A DNA stretch of 64,000 nt from DATEPR01 sp036491115 (GTDB taxonomy: Bacteria > Actinomycetota > Actinomycetes > Mycobacteriales > Pseudonocardiaceae): positions 84,266 to 148,265 of the forward strand of contig DASXCQ010000004.1 of assembly GCA_036491115.1 (NCBI GenBank). The letters run 5' to 3'. How positions within the stretch are numbered: the first letter of the stretch is position 1; every line of letters starts with the position of its first letter. The notes beneath the pieces are model-generated. The model made no database searches, had not been told where the DNA came from, and saw nothing but the letters and a program-made list of their open reading frames with translations. Below are positions 8,392 to 16,953 of the stretch, in pieces. The position numbers and the translations under genes were made by a program.

Positions 8392-8404
8392 TGGAGGTAG
8401 CACG

Positions 8405-8668
8405 ATGCATGGTGATCACTGGCAGTTGCAGGAGGCGAAGCAGCGCTTCAGTGAGCTGATCAGGTCTGTCGAGGTCGAGGGGCCGCAGGTTGTCACCAGG
8501 CACGGCGAGGAAGTAGCCGTAGTGATCGATATCGTCGAGTACCGGCGTCTACGTGGACAGGGGCCCGATTTCAAGCGGTTCCTTCGTGTCGCCCCCGACT
8601 TCGACATGCTGCCGGTCGACCGATCGTTGACAACTGCGCGAGCGGTCGATATGGGTGAGGGTGAGTGA
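8405..8668 (+). CDS. Phd/YefM-family antitoxin
   Basis: 87 residues. The N-terminal Phd/YefM fold is clear: WQLQEAKQRFSELIRSVEVEGPQVVTRHGEEVAVVIDIVEYRRLR. The C-terminal tail (FKRFLRVAPDFDMLPVDRSLTTARAVDMGEGE) is the part expected to wrap around and neutralise the toxin. GGAGGTAG precedes ATG 8405. It overlaps the PIN toxin start by four bases (GTGA). Base composition is a little less GC-rich than its neighbours, and flanking repeats suggest a mobile or recently gained cassette. Confidence 0.88.
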   Translation: MHGDHWQLQEAKQRFSELIRSVEVEGPQVVTRHGEEVAVVIDIVEYRRLRGQGPDFKRFLRVAPDFDMLPVDRSLTTARAVDMGEGE

Positions 8669-9090
8669 GCTTTCTTCTCGACACCAACGTCATATCCGAG
8701 ATCCGCAAGAAGGTGCCGAATGCTGGCGTCGAGGCGTGGTTCGGCTCCGTGTTGGCGAGTGATCTGTACCTGAGTGTGTTGGTTGTGGGCGAGATCAGAC
8801 AGGGAATTGATCGGTTGGCTCGGCGAGATCCGGTCCAGGCCGAAGTGTTTGAGCGATGGCTGGCACAACTCACGGATCTCTACGGCGACCGAATAATGCC
8901 CGTCACCGCTGACGTGGCTCAGGCGTGGGGCCGTCTCAACGTCCCCAACCCCGTGCCGGCGGTGGACGGCCTACTCGCCGCGACAGCGCTCGTTCATGGT
9001 TGGACGCTCGTGACGCGCAACGGTAGCGATGTCGCGTCGACGGGGGTGCGTCTGCTGGACCCGTTCCAAGCCGCAGGTGCCGAGGAATAG
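8665..9090 (+). CDS. PIN-domain toxin (VapC family)
   Basis: 141 residues, normal VapC length. The PIN fold starts FLLDTNVISEIRKK, giving the first catalytic Asp and a following Glu. The later acidic residues are in PVTADVAQAW and PAVDGLLAATA, and the family tail LVHGWTLVTRNGSDV is present. VapC toxins are Mg-dependent ribonucleases that cut tRNA or rRNA to stop growth. The GTG at 8665 overlaps the antitoxin stop, so the two are translationally coupled. Confidence 0.9.
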   Translation: MSFLLDTNVISEIRKKVPNAGVEAWFGSVLASDLYLSVLVVGEIRQGIDRLARRDPVQAEVFERWLAQLTDLYGDRIMPVTADVAQAWGRLNVPNPVPAVDGLLAATALVHGWTLVTRNGSDVASTGVRLLDPFQAAGAEE

Positions 9091-9131
9091 CGCACGTCTG
9101 GAATAAGTACCCTGCACCAGTATCCCGGGCA

Positions 9132-9196
9132 ACTGGTTGATGGTAAATTAGCTGGTCAGATGGGGTGGCGGTCGGGCAAGTCGCCGCCCCATCTGA
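9132..9196 (+). repeat. Structured repeat, copy 2 (right of the toxin-antitoxin pair)
   Basis: Same plan as the copy at 8237: ACTGGTTGA, eight variable bases, TAGCTGGTCA, and a hairpin. Here the stem is 13 bp (9158-9170 and 9182-9194), extendable by two pairs, again with one T-G wobble, and an 11-nt loop. It lies 42 bases past the toxin stop. Confidence 0.65.
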
Positions 9197-9211
9197 TCTC
9201 GACGACTTCTT

Positions 9212-9460
9212 GTGACAGAGGCTTGTTCTGGATAGTGAACGGCTGTCCAAACTTGCCGCAGGCGATCCGCTGCTGGCGAATTGCTTGGTGCAACGGGTCT
9301 GTCTGGTCACCGGTGTGCAATCGACTCTGTAGTAGCCGTGACAGCGCTGATCATGGCCCGACCGGTCCGTGCTGCTGAGAGTGATCCTGACGATCTGAGT
9401 CGCCTGGTTGAGGAGCTTGACTGCCCCAAGGGTCAACGAGTCGTTGTGATCCATGTGTGA
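9212..9460 (+). pseudogene. Decayed PIN-domain toxin remnant
   Basis: No intact frame, but two PIN-like pieces remain. From about 9222, LVLDSERLSKLAAGDPLLAN resembles the N-terminus of PIN toxins and ends at a TAG near 9332. From 9338-9353, in another frame, a piece with VRAAESDPDDLSRLVEELDCP and RVVVIHV resembles the usual PIN C-terminal tail (SDPDD...VVV). The middle (roughly 50 codons) is missing. A possible original GTG start at 9212 is now out of frame by one base. It follows the intact antitoxin/toxin pair, so the locus has held at least two PIN systems. Confidence 0.5.
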
Positions 9461-9607
9461 CAACCCGCGGCCCAGTAGAGTCGTCCGGGCGGGTCGAGCG
9501 GATCGGCCCCCGCCCGGATCTCCACTGTGGACAGACTGGGCGACCCCCGGCCGGTCCGGCGGAATTTCATACGCCGAACCAGCCGGATCACCAGCACCAT
9601 GGAGGGC

Positions 9608-10513
9608 ATGACGCACCCCACCGTCGTGTGCGACGCCGTGACCGCTGCCGGTCTCGGCGTCGTGCTGGACGCACGGGTGATCGCAGGCGGTGACATCAGC
9701 ACCGCGTGGCTGGTGACCTGCCACGACGGCGTCACGGTGGTGGTGAAGACGTTCGGCAGGCCGGACGACGACATCACCACACCGCCACCCGGCCTCTACC
9801 AGGGTGAGGCCGAGGGACTGGCGGCGCTGCGCACCATCGGTGGCGTACGCACCCCGGACGTGCTGGCCGTGACCGGCGCGGCGATAGTCCTGGAACCGCT
9901 GGGCACCGCCCCGGCCGACGACGATCCGGCGTTCTGGGCGCGGGCCGGCCGGTCGATGGCCATCATGCACGGCGTCCTCGGCCCGCGTTACGGCTGGCCG
10001 CGGGACGGCTGGCAGGGCCGGTTACGCCAGGACAACACATGGCACGACGACGGCTACGAGTTCTTCGCCACCCGCCGCATCCTGCGTTGGCTGCCCGAAC
10101 CGGCGGTGGCGGCCGGCCTGGACGCCACCGACCGCGCCGCCCTGGAACGGATCTGCCATCGCCTGCCCGAACTGGTACCGCCCGCCCCGCCCAGCCTCAC
10201 CCACGGCGACCTGGTGCGCGGCAACATCCTCGCCGCCGACGCCCGGCCCGCCCTGATCGATCCGTCGGTCAGCTGGATGTGGCCCGACGTCGACCTCAGC
10301 ATGGTCTACTGCGTCGGCCTGGCCGGCCCGCCCAGCCGGCTGCCGGACCGGTTCTACTCGGCCTACGCCGAGATCCGGCCGCTGGACACCGGCTGGCGGG
10401 ACCGGATGCCGTTGCTGCACCTACGAGAACTGCTCAGCCTCCTCGCGCACTTCGGCAACGACACGTGGGACATCACGGGACGAATCCGGCAGGTGCTACG
10501 CACCTTCGGCTGA
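9608..10513 (+). CDS. Fructosamine kinase/aminoglycoside phosphotransferase-fold protein
   Basis: 301 residues with the protein-kinase-like fold. The catalytic loop is LTHGDLVRGNILAADARPALIDPSVSWMWPDVDLSM. HGDL-x3-N followed by IDPxVxxxxxxxDLxM is the fructosamine-3-kinase signature rather than that of true aminoglycoside-resistance enzymes. An invariant lysine is likely in VTVVVKTFGRPDD. Such kinases repair glycated amines or phosphorylate small metabolites. ATG 9608 is preceded by GGAGGG; the longer frame from 9527 lacks a ribosome site. Its 3' end overlaps the convergent prolyl oligopeptidase gene by 18 bases. Confidence 0.78.
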   Translation: MTHPTVVCDAVTAAGLGVVLDARVIAGGDISTAWLVTCHDGVTVVVKTFGRPDDDITTPPPGLYQGEAEGLAALRTIGGVRTPDVLAVTGAAIVLEPLGTAPADDDPAFWARAGRSMAIMHGVLGPRYGWPRDGWQGRLRQDNTWHDDGYEFFATRRILRWLPEPAVAAGLDATDRAALERICHRLPELVPPAPPSLTHGDLVRGNILAADARPALIDPSVSWMWPDVDLSMVYCVGLAGPPSRLPDRFYSAYAEIRPLDTGWRDRMPLLHLRELLSLLAHFGNDTWDITGRIRQVLRTFG

Positions 10514-12544
10514 ACCGCCCAGTTTCCGCCACAGGAAGTCGAACACCAGCGCGCTCTTGAACGCCCGCTGCTTGTTGTCCGCCGCGGCGCCGTGCCCGCC
10601 CTCGACGTTCTCGTAGTAGTCGACGTGGTAGCCGTACTCCAGCAGCCGCGCCACCATCTTGCGGGCGTGTCCCGGATGCACCCGGTCGTCCCGCGTCGAC
10701 GTGACGAACAGCGTCGGCGGGTACGGCATGCCGGTCCGGATGTTGTGGTACGGCGAGTACTTCCGGATGAACTCCCACTCGTCGTCCTCGCGCGGATCGC
10801 CGTACTCGGCCATCCACGACGCTCCGGCGAGCAGTTCGTGGTACCGGTACATGTCCAGCAGCGGCACCTCGCACACGATGGCGCCGACCAGTTCCGGGTA
10901 CGCGGTCAGCATCACGCCCATCAGCAGACCGCCGTTGCTGCCGCCGTGGATGCCCAGCCGTTCCGGCGTCGTCAGCCCGCGGGTCACCAGATCCCGTGCC
11001 ACGGCGGCGAAATCCTCGTACACCAGGTGGCGGTTGGCCTTCAGCGACTGGGTGTGCCACTCCGGTCCGTATTCGCTGCCGCCCCGGATGTTCGCCACGA
11101 CGTAGGTACCGCCCCTGGCCAGCCAGGCACGACCGGTGACACCGCTGTAGGAGGGCGTCTGGGCCACCTCGAACCCGCCGTAGCCGTGCAGCATCGTCGG
11201 CCCGGTCGGCTCGTCCGGCCCGATCACGAAGTAGGGGATCGTGGTGCCGTCGTCGGACCTGGTGGTGAACTGGCGCACCGACAGTCCGTGCGCGTCGAAG
11301 AACGACGGTGCCTGCTTGAGCACCTCGTCCTCGTCCGCCCCGACCACGCCCCGGCGCAGCGTGTCCGGCTCGGTGAAGCCGCTGGAGACCAGCAGGTAGG
11401 CGTCGTCGACGTCCGGGTCGGTGTCGGCCAGGTCGGTGTAGGCGTCCTCGGGCACGCCGGGCAGCGTGGCCCGGGTCCAGCCGTCGTCGCCGGGCGTGAG
11501 CACCGTCAGCCTGCTGCGCACGTCGGACAGCGTGTGCAGGATGACGTGGTGTCGGGTCCAGCCGTAGTAGCTGAGGTGGTTGTGCGCGTCCGGCTCGAAC
11601 AGCACGGTCAGGTCCCGCGAGCCGGCCAGGTAGTCGTCGAACCGGGTCGCCACCAGCGCACCGGCCGGGTAGGTCGTCCCGCCGACCTGCCACGGCGACC
11701 GAGTGTTCACCAGCAGCCATTCCCGGTGCACGTCGACCAGCGCGTCCTCGGGCACGTCGATCCTGATCAGCTCGTCGCCCGGCCCGCGCAGGTACAGTTC
11801 CTCGCGCCAGAAGTCCAGGTCGCGGTGGACGAAGTCGCGTTCGAAGCCTTCGGTCGGGTCGTGGGTGGCCGTCACCGACACGTCGTCCGGTTTGCCCTCG
11901 AACACGGTGACCGCGTCGGCCAGCGAGGTGCCGCGCCGCCACTCCTTCGTCACCATCGGGTAGCCGGACGTGGTGAGCGAGCCGGGACCGAAGTCGGTGC
12001 CGACGTAGACCCGGTCCCTGTCGATCCAGCCGACCCGGCTCTTGGCCTCCGGCAGGGTGAACCCGTCCGCGACGAACTCGCGCGTCACCAGGTCGAACTC
12101 CCGCACCACGGCGGCGTCCGCGCCACCCCGGGACAGTTCCACCAGGGCCAACCGGTAGTCCGGCCGCAGCAGCGTCGCGCCCTGCCACACCCAGTTCTCG
12201 CCCTCCCGCCCGGCCAGGGCGTCCACGTTCAGCAGGACCTCCCACTCCGGCTGCGGCCTGCGGTACTCCTCCGGCGTGGTGCGCCGCCACAGGCCCTTCG
12301 GGTTCGTCGAGTCCTGCCAGAAGTTGTAGAGCAGGCCGGCGCGCCGAACCACGAACGGGATTCGGTCGTCGGAGTCCAGCACCTCGAGGATGTCCGCACG
12401 CAGCCGGTCGAACCGGTCACCAACGGCCAGTTCGCCGACGCTCTCCGCGTTCCGCGCGGTCACCCACTCCAGCGCGGTCGCTCCGGTCACGTCCTCCAGC
12501 CAGCGATACGGGTCGTCGGTCGCCGGGATGTTCGGTTCGGTCAT
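10496..12544 (-). CDS. Prolyl oligopeptidase family serine peptidase (S9A)
   Basis: 682 residues. It opens with DPYRWLEDVTGATALEWVTARNAES, typical of S9A enzymes, followed by a seven-bladed propeller region and a C-terminal alpha/beta-hydrolase domain. The catalytic serine is in GIHGGSNGGLLMG, the aspartate in TSTRDDRVHPGH and the histidine in VEGGHGAA. It cleaves short peptides after proline; no signal peptide is seen, so it is probably cytoplasmic. ATG 12544 was chosen; a GTG at 12562 would add six residues. It overlaps the fructosamine-kinase-like gene tail to tail. Confidence 0.92.
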   Translation of the reverse strand: MTEPNIPATDDPYRWLEDVTGATALEWVTARNAESVGELAVGDRFDRLRADILEVLDSDDRIPFVVRRAGLLYNFWQDSTNPKGLWRRTTPEEYRRPQPEWEVLLNVDALAGREGENWVWQGATLLRPDYRLALVELSRGGADAAVVREFDLVTREFVADGFTLPEAKSRVGWIDRDRVYVGTDFGPGSLTTSGYPMVTKEWRRGTSLADAVTVFEGKPDDVSVTATHDPTEGFERDFVHRDLDFWREELYLRGPGDELIRIDVPEDALVDVHREWLLVNTRSPWQVGGTTYPAGALVATRFDDYLAGSRDLTVLFEPDAHNHLSYYGWTRHHVILHTLSDVRSRLTVLTPGDDGWTRATLPGVPEDAYTDLADTDPDVDDAYLLVSSGFTEPDTLRRGVVGADEDEVLKQAPSFFDAHGLSVRQFTTRSDDGTTIPYFVIGPDEPTGPTMLHGYGGFEVAQTPSYSGVTGRAWLARGGTYVVANIRGGSEYGPEWHTQSLKANRHLVYEDFAAVARDLVTRGLTTPERLGIHGGSNGGLLMGVMLTAYPELVGAIVCEVPLLDMYRYHELLAGASWMAEYGDPREDDEWEFIRKYSPYHNIRTGMPYPPTLFVTSTRDDRVHPGHARKMVARLLEYGYHVDYYENVEGGHGAAADNKQRAFKSALVFDFLWRKLGGSAEGA

Positions 12545-12582
12545 GCCGACATTGTGGGTCACCCGGACGGCGGATGGGGAGA

Positions 12583-13257
12583 TCAGTCGTCGACGAGACC
12601 GGCTCGGTATGCATAGGCGACGGCCTGGGCCCTATCCCGCAGGTTGGCCTTGGCGAACACGTGGTTGACGTGCGTCTTCACGGTCGCCTCACTGACCACC
12701 AGTCGCCGGGCGATCTCCGTGTTGGACAGGCCGGCCGCGATCAGCCGCAGCACCTCGATCTCCCGCGCTGTCAACCCGTCCGCCAGTTCCACCGGCTGCC
12801 GGCCCTGACCCGCCGTGGGCCGTCCTCTGGTGGCCGCCTCGATCAGCCTGCGCTGCACATCTCCATCCACAGTGGACTGTCCGGCCGCCGCGGCGCGCAG
12901 TGCCCTGGCGATCGCCTCGGCGTCCGCGTCCTTGGTCAGGAAGCCGCGGGCACCGGCCTGCAACGCGCCCAGCACCGACTCGTCGTCCGCGTAGGTGGTC
13001 AGGACGACCACCTCGGTCCCAGGATGCTCCGCGCGCACCCTGCGGGTGGTCTGCACGCCGTCGCAGCGCGGCATCCGCAGGTCGACCAGCAGCACGTCCG
13101 GCCGCTGCTCGGCGACCAGCCGCAACGCCTCGATCCCGTCCGCCGCCGCGCCGACCACCTCGACACCGGGCAGCAGGCCCAGCAGTGTGGCCAGGCCTTC
13201 CCGCACCACGGTCTGGTCGTCGGCCAGCACCACCCGCAGCGTGTCCCGTTGCGTCAC
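12583..13257 (-). CDS. NarL/LuxR-family response regulator
   Basis: 224 residues. Receiver domain with acidic pocket ADDQ, phospho-Asp in LLVDLRMP, Thr in VVLTTYA and Lys in FLTKDA; C-terminal LuxR helix-turn-helix LTAREIEVLRLIAAGLSNTEIARRLVVSEATVKTHVNHVFAKANLRDRAQAVAYA. GTG 13257 overlaps the histidine kinase stop by four bases, so the pair is translationally coupled. The target is unknown; NarL-type pairs with DesK-like kinases often sense membrane or envelope state. Confidence 0.93.
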   Translation of the reverse strand: MTQRDTLRVVLADDQTVVREGLATLLGLLPGVEVVGAAADGIEALRLVAEQRPDVLLVDLRMPRCDGVQTTRRVRAEHPGTEVVVLTTYADDESVLGALQAGARGFLTKDADAEAIARALRAAAAGQSTVDGDVQRRLIEAATRGRPTAGQGRQPVELADGLTAREIEVLRLIAAGLSNTEIARRLVVSEATVKTHVNHVFAKANLRDRAQAVAYAYRAGLVDD

Positions 13258-14435
13258 GCCGGCACCACCAGCCGCACCTGCCATCCGTCGTCGGTCGGAC
13301 CGGTCCGCAGTTCGCCGCCGATCAGCTCGGCCCGCTCCCGCATCCCGGTCAGACCATAGCCGCCGGTGGTCCGACCGGCCGGGCGACGACCTTGGTGGTC
13401 GGTGACGGTCAGCTCGGTGATGCCGTCGCGGTAGGCGAGAACGACCTCCACGGGAGCCCCGGCGGCGTGCTTGCGGGCATTGCTCAGTGCCTCCTGGGCG
13501 GTGCGGAACAACGCGTCCTCAGCGGGTCCGGGCAGGTCACGTGGGGGGCCGTCGATGGTCAGCTCGGTCGGCGTGCCGGTCTCCAGGCGGGCGCTGGTGA
13601 CCAGGTCGGCGATCGCCCTGGCGGCCGGCACCGGGTCCTCGCGCAGCGCCGCGACCGCCCTGCGGGCCTCGGTGAGGCCCTCGGCGGCCAGCCGCTGGGC
13701 CCGCTCGATCTGCTCCTGAGCCGCCTCGCTGGCGCCCTCGTTGGCGAGCATCAGCCGGGCGCCCTGCAGGTTCAGCGACAGGGCGGACAGCGAGTGGGCC
13801 AGCACGTCGTGCACCTCGCGGGCGATCCTGGCGCGCTCGGCCAGCGCCGCGGCCCTCGCGTGTTCCTCGCGTGCTGCCTGCTCCCTGGCCAGGGCGAGTT
13901 CGGCCTGCTCCAGTCGGTCGGCGCGGCTGCGGCGGGCCACGGCGCCCATGGCCAGCGCGGCGATCACGGCCAGCGAGGCCAGCACGCCCAGCGGTCTGCC
14001 GTTTCCGCCGAGCGCTGCTATCAGCGCGCTCGCGACGGCGGCCGCGATCACCCAGACGGCGGCCTTGAACGGGTAACGCCGGGCGGCCACCCCGGCCAGC
14101 AGATAGGGAAACGAGATGGTCCAGCTCTGCGGGATGATCGCCGCCAGGATCCCGCCGGCCAGACACATCACCGCCAGTACCACCGGTCCCCAGTGGGTGT
14201 CGCGCTGCGGCAGCATGATCAAGGTCACGCTCGCGGCGAGCGCGACGCCGGCCACGGCGTAGGTCGTGCCGTACCCGCCGCTGACCGCGTACGGACCCGG
14301 GTGCACCAGCAGCGTCGCCACCACCAGCGGTGCGGGCAGGAACTGCCACCACCGCCGGTCGACGAGAAAACCCTCCACCGCATCGGTGAAACGGGCCGCC
14401 GGACGCACGTCGCTCACCGTCCCAGGATGCTGCAT
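13254..14435 (-). CDS. Sensor histidine kinase (HisKA_3, DesK/NarX-like)
   Basis: 393 residues. Several hydrophobic segments form a membrane sensor part (about residues 25-175), then a short coiled coil (RADRLEQAELALAREQAAREEHARAAALAERARIAREVHDVLAHSLSAL) holding the phospho-His in REVHDVLAHSL, and a C-terminal HATPase (N box TAQEALSNARKHA, G box GYGLTGMRERAELIGG). Start ATG 14435 (MQHPGTVSD) chosen; upstream codons to 14537 look non-coding. It phosphorylates the downstream response regulator with which it overlaps. Confidence 0.92.
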   Translation of the reverse strand: MQHPGTVSDVRPAARFTDAVEGFLVDRRWWQFLPAPLVVATLLVHPGPYAVSGGYGTTYAVAGVALAASVTLIMLPQRDTHWGPVVLAVMCLAGGILAAIIPQSWTISFPYLLAGVAARRYPFKAAVWVIAAAVASALIAALGGNGRPLGVLASLAVIAALAMGAVARRSRADRLEQAELALAREQAAREEHARAAALAERARIAREVHDVLAHSLSALSLNLQGARLMLANEGASEAAQEQIERAQRLAAEGLTEARRAVAALREDPVPAARAIADLVTSARLETGTPTELTIDGPPRDLPGPAEDALFRTAQEALSNARKHAAGAPVEVVLAYRDGITELTVTDHQGRRPAGRTTGGYGLTGMRERAELIGGELRTGPTDDGWQVRLVVPA

Positions 14436-14616
14436 CACCGGTGCCCTGTCATCGACCCGGTGATGGGAGCCTGCTCCACCTCCGGGTGTACCGCCACTAC
14501 CACTCACCCCCGACAACCTCGCCCGACACCACCGCACCTATCCACATCGGACCACGTTGTCCACAGCGGACAGCACGGTCCTGGCACCGGATTCCCAAGA
14601 AGTCGATTGTGGACGC

Positions 14617-15684
14617 ATGACCTCCACCGAACGCATCGACATCATCCTCGACCGCCCCAGCGACCTCATCGCGTCCATCCCGGCCCTACTCGGTTTCCAC
14701 CCCGTCGACTCGCTCGTCGTGCTCGGCCAGCGCGGCGTGCGCGCCAAGGAACTGCGGCTCGTGCTCCGCTCCGACCTGCCGCCGCCACACCACGCCCGCG
14801 AACTGGTCAACAGCCTGCTGTTGCCGTTGGTCCAGCACGGCTCGACCGGCGTCACCATGGTCGTGATCGGCGGCCAGGGCCGCTCACCCGACGACGACCT
14901 GCCGCACCGGGAACTCATGGCCCGGTGCGAAGCGGCCTTCGACGAGGACGGCCTGCCGGTCATACACCAGTTCTGGACACCGGACACCCGGGCCGGCGTG
15001 CGCTGGCACTGCTACGACGAGACCGACTGCACCGGCGTCCTCCCCGAACCCGACAACACCGAACTGGGGACCGTGGCCGCGGAACTCGGCCTGAGCGTGT
15101 ACCGAAGTAGGGAGGACGTGGTCGCCCTGCTGGAACCGGATCCACCGGACGTACTGCTCCGCCGAGCGCTGTCCCTGAGCGGGCACAGCGAGACGGCCGA
15201 ACTCACCGGTGACCCACCGGAGGACGGCCTGGACACGGTCCGCGCCGCGATCGAAGCGGCGGCCACCACCCCACCGGAACTGGCCGACGACGACGTGGTC
15301 CGGCTGATCAAGGCCCTGGCCGACCACCGGGTCCGCGACCACTTCCTGGACTACGACGCCCTGCCCGACGTCGTCGCGGCTGAACGCCTGTGGACTGCGC
15401 TGGCCAGGGCGACGCCACCACCGGAACGAGCAGAGCCGGCATCGCTGCTGGCGTACTCGGCGTACGCCAGGGGAGACGGCGTACTGGCCGGAATAGCGCT
15501 GGCGAACGCGGAAGAAGCCGATTCGGGCCACCGACTGTGCGCCCTGCTGCGCGGTGCGCTGACGGTGGCAATGCCGCCCGCCAACGTCCGCGAGGCAGGC
15601 AGACGGGCAGCCAACGCGGCACGTGGACACGTGGCCGAAAACTCGTTGGCCGACGACGAGGAGGGCCCGATCATGACCGAATGA
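14617..15684 (+). CDS. DUF4192 domain-containing protein
   Basis: 355 residues. The start (RIDIILDRPSDLIASIPALLGFHPVDSLVVLG) is the hallmark of DUF4192, a family almost restricted to actinobacteria and of unknown function. The rest is a soluble alpha/beta protein, then an Ala-rich helical C-terminus. ATG 14617 begins at the conserved domain; upstream in-frame codons from 14557 have no family match. Its stop overlaps the GNAT gene start (ATGA), so they are probably translated together. Confidence 0.8.
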   Translation: MTSTERIDIILDRPSDLIASIPALLGFHPVDSLVVLGQRGVRAKELRLVLRSDLPPPHHARELVNSLLLPLVQHGSTGVTMVVIGGQGRSPDDDLPHRELMARCEAAFDEDGLPVIHQFWTPDTRAGVRWHCYDETDCTGVLPEPDNTELGTVAAELGLSVYRSREDVVALLEPDPPDVLLRRALSLSGHSETAELTGDPPEDGLDTVRAAIEAAATTPPELADDDVVRLIKALADHRVRDHFLDYDALPDVVAAERLWTALARATPPPERAEPASLLAYSAYARGDGVLAGIALANAEEADSGHRLCALLRGALTVAMPPANVREAGRRAANAARGHVAENSLADDEEGPIMTE

Positions 15685-16166
15685 CAGATGTCTGGCCGGC
15701 CCGCCTGACGGTCCGTCCGCTGACACCGGACGACGCGCGGCGAATCGGTGAATGGCGGTACGACTGGCCGTGGAGCGCGTACGACTCGCGGCTGGAGGAC
15801 GAGCCGGTAACGGCGGAAATGGGCTACTGGGCGGTGGCCGGAGCGGACGGTGGCCCGTTCCTGGGTTACTACTGCACCGGTTGCGAGGCAAGGGTTCCTG
15901 GTCTGGAGCCCGAGCCGGGTGTGCTGGACCTCGGCGTCGGCATGGCCCCCGAATGGGTCGGCCAGGGCCATGGCACCGATTTCGCCGCAGCCGTACTCGC
16001 CCATATCCACCAACACCACGGCCCGACGGTCCTGCGGGCCACGGTCCAATCCTGGAACACCCGCAGTCTGAAGCTCACCCACCACCTGGGCTTCCGTGAA
16101 CAAAGGAGACATAGGTGCATCCACAACGGCGAAGCGGTCGAATACACGGTCCTCACAACCGATTAG
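15681..16166 (+). CDS. GNAT-family N-acetyltransferase
   Basis: 161 residues. The acetyl-CoA binding motif is in DLGVGMAPEWVGQGHGTDFAAAVLAHI (QGHG-type R/Q-x-x-G-x-G/A loop), and strand 6/7 appears as VQSWNTRSLKLTHHLGFREQ. The start overlaps the DUF4192 stop by four bases. Substrate unknown; it resembles small RimJ/RimL-like acyltransferases. In the other direction nothing but a long gene-free spacer follows. Confidence 0.8.
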   Translation: MTDVWPARLTVRPLTPDDARRIGEWRYDWPWSAYDSRLEDEPVTAEMGYWAVAGADGGPFLGYYCTGCEARVPGLEPEPGVLDLGVGMAPEWVGQGHGTDFAAAVLAHIHQHHGPTVLRATVQSWNTRSLKLTHHLGFREQRRHRCIHNGEAVEYTVLTTD

Positions 16167-16953
16167 CCCACTTACCATGATCAGCGCACAATGCGCGACG
16201 GCAGTTTTCGTTCTGCCGTCTCACCTGGCTCAACGGCCATCACGCGATCACCCGGCCAGCGTCGACCGCGATCGGCCTGTCGCCTTGGCGTGCGACGAGG
16301 TCGCTCGATGCGCCCGCCATCGCTGACGGCGGGTGCGCCGACCGTGACCACATCGTCGACCGCGACGGCGTCAGGCGACCGCGCGACAGCCCGGAGCCGG
16401 TGGCGTTCGCCGCCACTCGCCGGTCGCCGCTGGGCGGCCCGCAGTGCCCGGGCCCGCTGCGGGCCCGGGCACTGCGGCGGCTTGCGGCCAGCATGCCGGC
16501 CATGGAGGTTCGGCCAGCGCACCCGGCCAGCGGCATTCGGGCGGGCCGGCCAGCATGCCGGTCTGGTGTGCTCGCCGGGTGTGCCCGGCCATCGGGTCGG
16601 GCCGCTGTGCGCCTTGCATGCCCCGGCCGGCGTACCCGTCCGCGGTGTTCGCCGTGCGCGCCGGCTTGGGTGCTGGGTAGGCGCGCGGCCGGCCTCCCGG
16701 GGTCGGCGCGTCCGGCTGGCGTGCTCGGTCGGACTGCGGGCGCCTGGCTGGCGTGCCCGAGCCATGGTGTCCGGCCGGTCGGCTTGGCTGGCATCGTGGC
16801 CGCCGTGTTGCCTGATGTGCTGGTCAGGGTGTCCGGTCGGGTGCACTCTCGGCTCCGGGTCGGCGACCTCGGTGAGGTAGCCCGGCCGCCTGTCCGGTGG
16901 GCGTGCCGGGGGCGCCACCTCGGCGTGCCCAAGCGTTCCCAGCGGCAGGCTGA
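16167..16953. other. Gene-free GC-rich spacer between convergent genes
   Basis: About 790 bases between the GNAT gene and galE. Open frames on both strands are all low-complexity (Arg/Ala/Pro/Gly) without domains. It contains a perfect hairpin at 16439-16477 and two copies of GGCCAGCATGCCGG (16486-16499 and 16548-16561). No RNA gene was recognised. Confidence 0.5.
16439..16477. terminator. Perfect 18-bp hairpin, probable bidirectional terminator
   Basis: Arms at 16439-16456 and 16460-16477 are perfectly complementary with a 3-nt loop (CTG). There is no T-run. It sits between the convergent GNAT and galE genes and would stop or stabilise transcripts from both sides. Confidence 0.55.

Noticed and set aside
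10592..12616. A 674-residue plus-strand frame opposite the prolyl oligopeptidase
   Set aside because: Same kind of GC3-driven shadow; the minus-strand protein has full catalytic motifs.
16486..16561. CRISPR-like short repeats in the spacer
   Set aside because: Only two copies of a 14-mer with no regular spacing and no cas genes.
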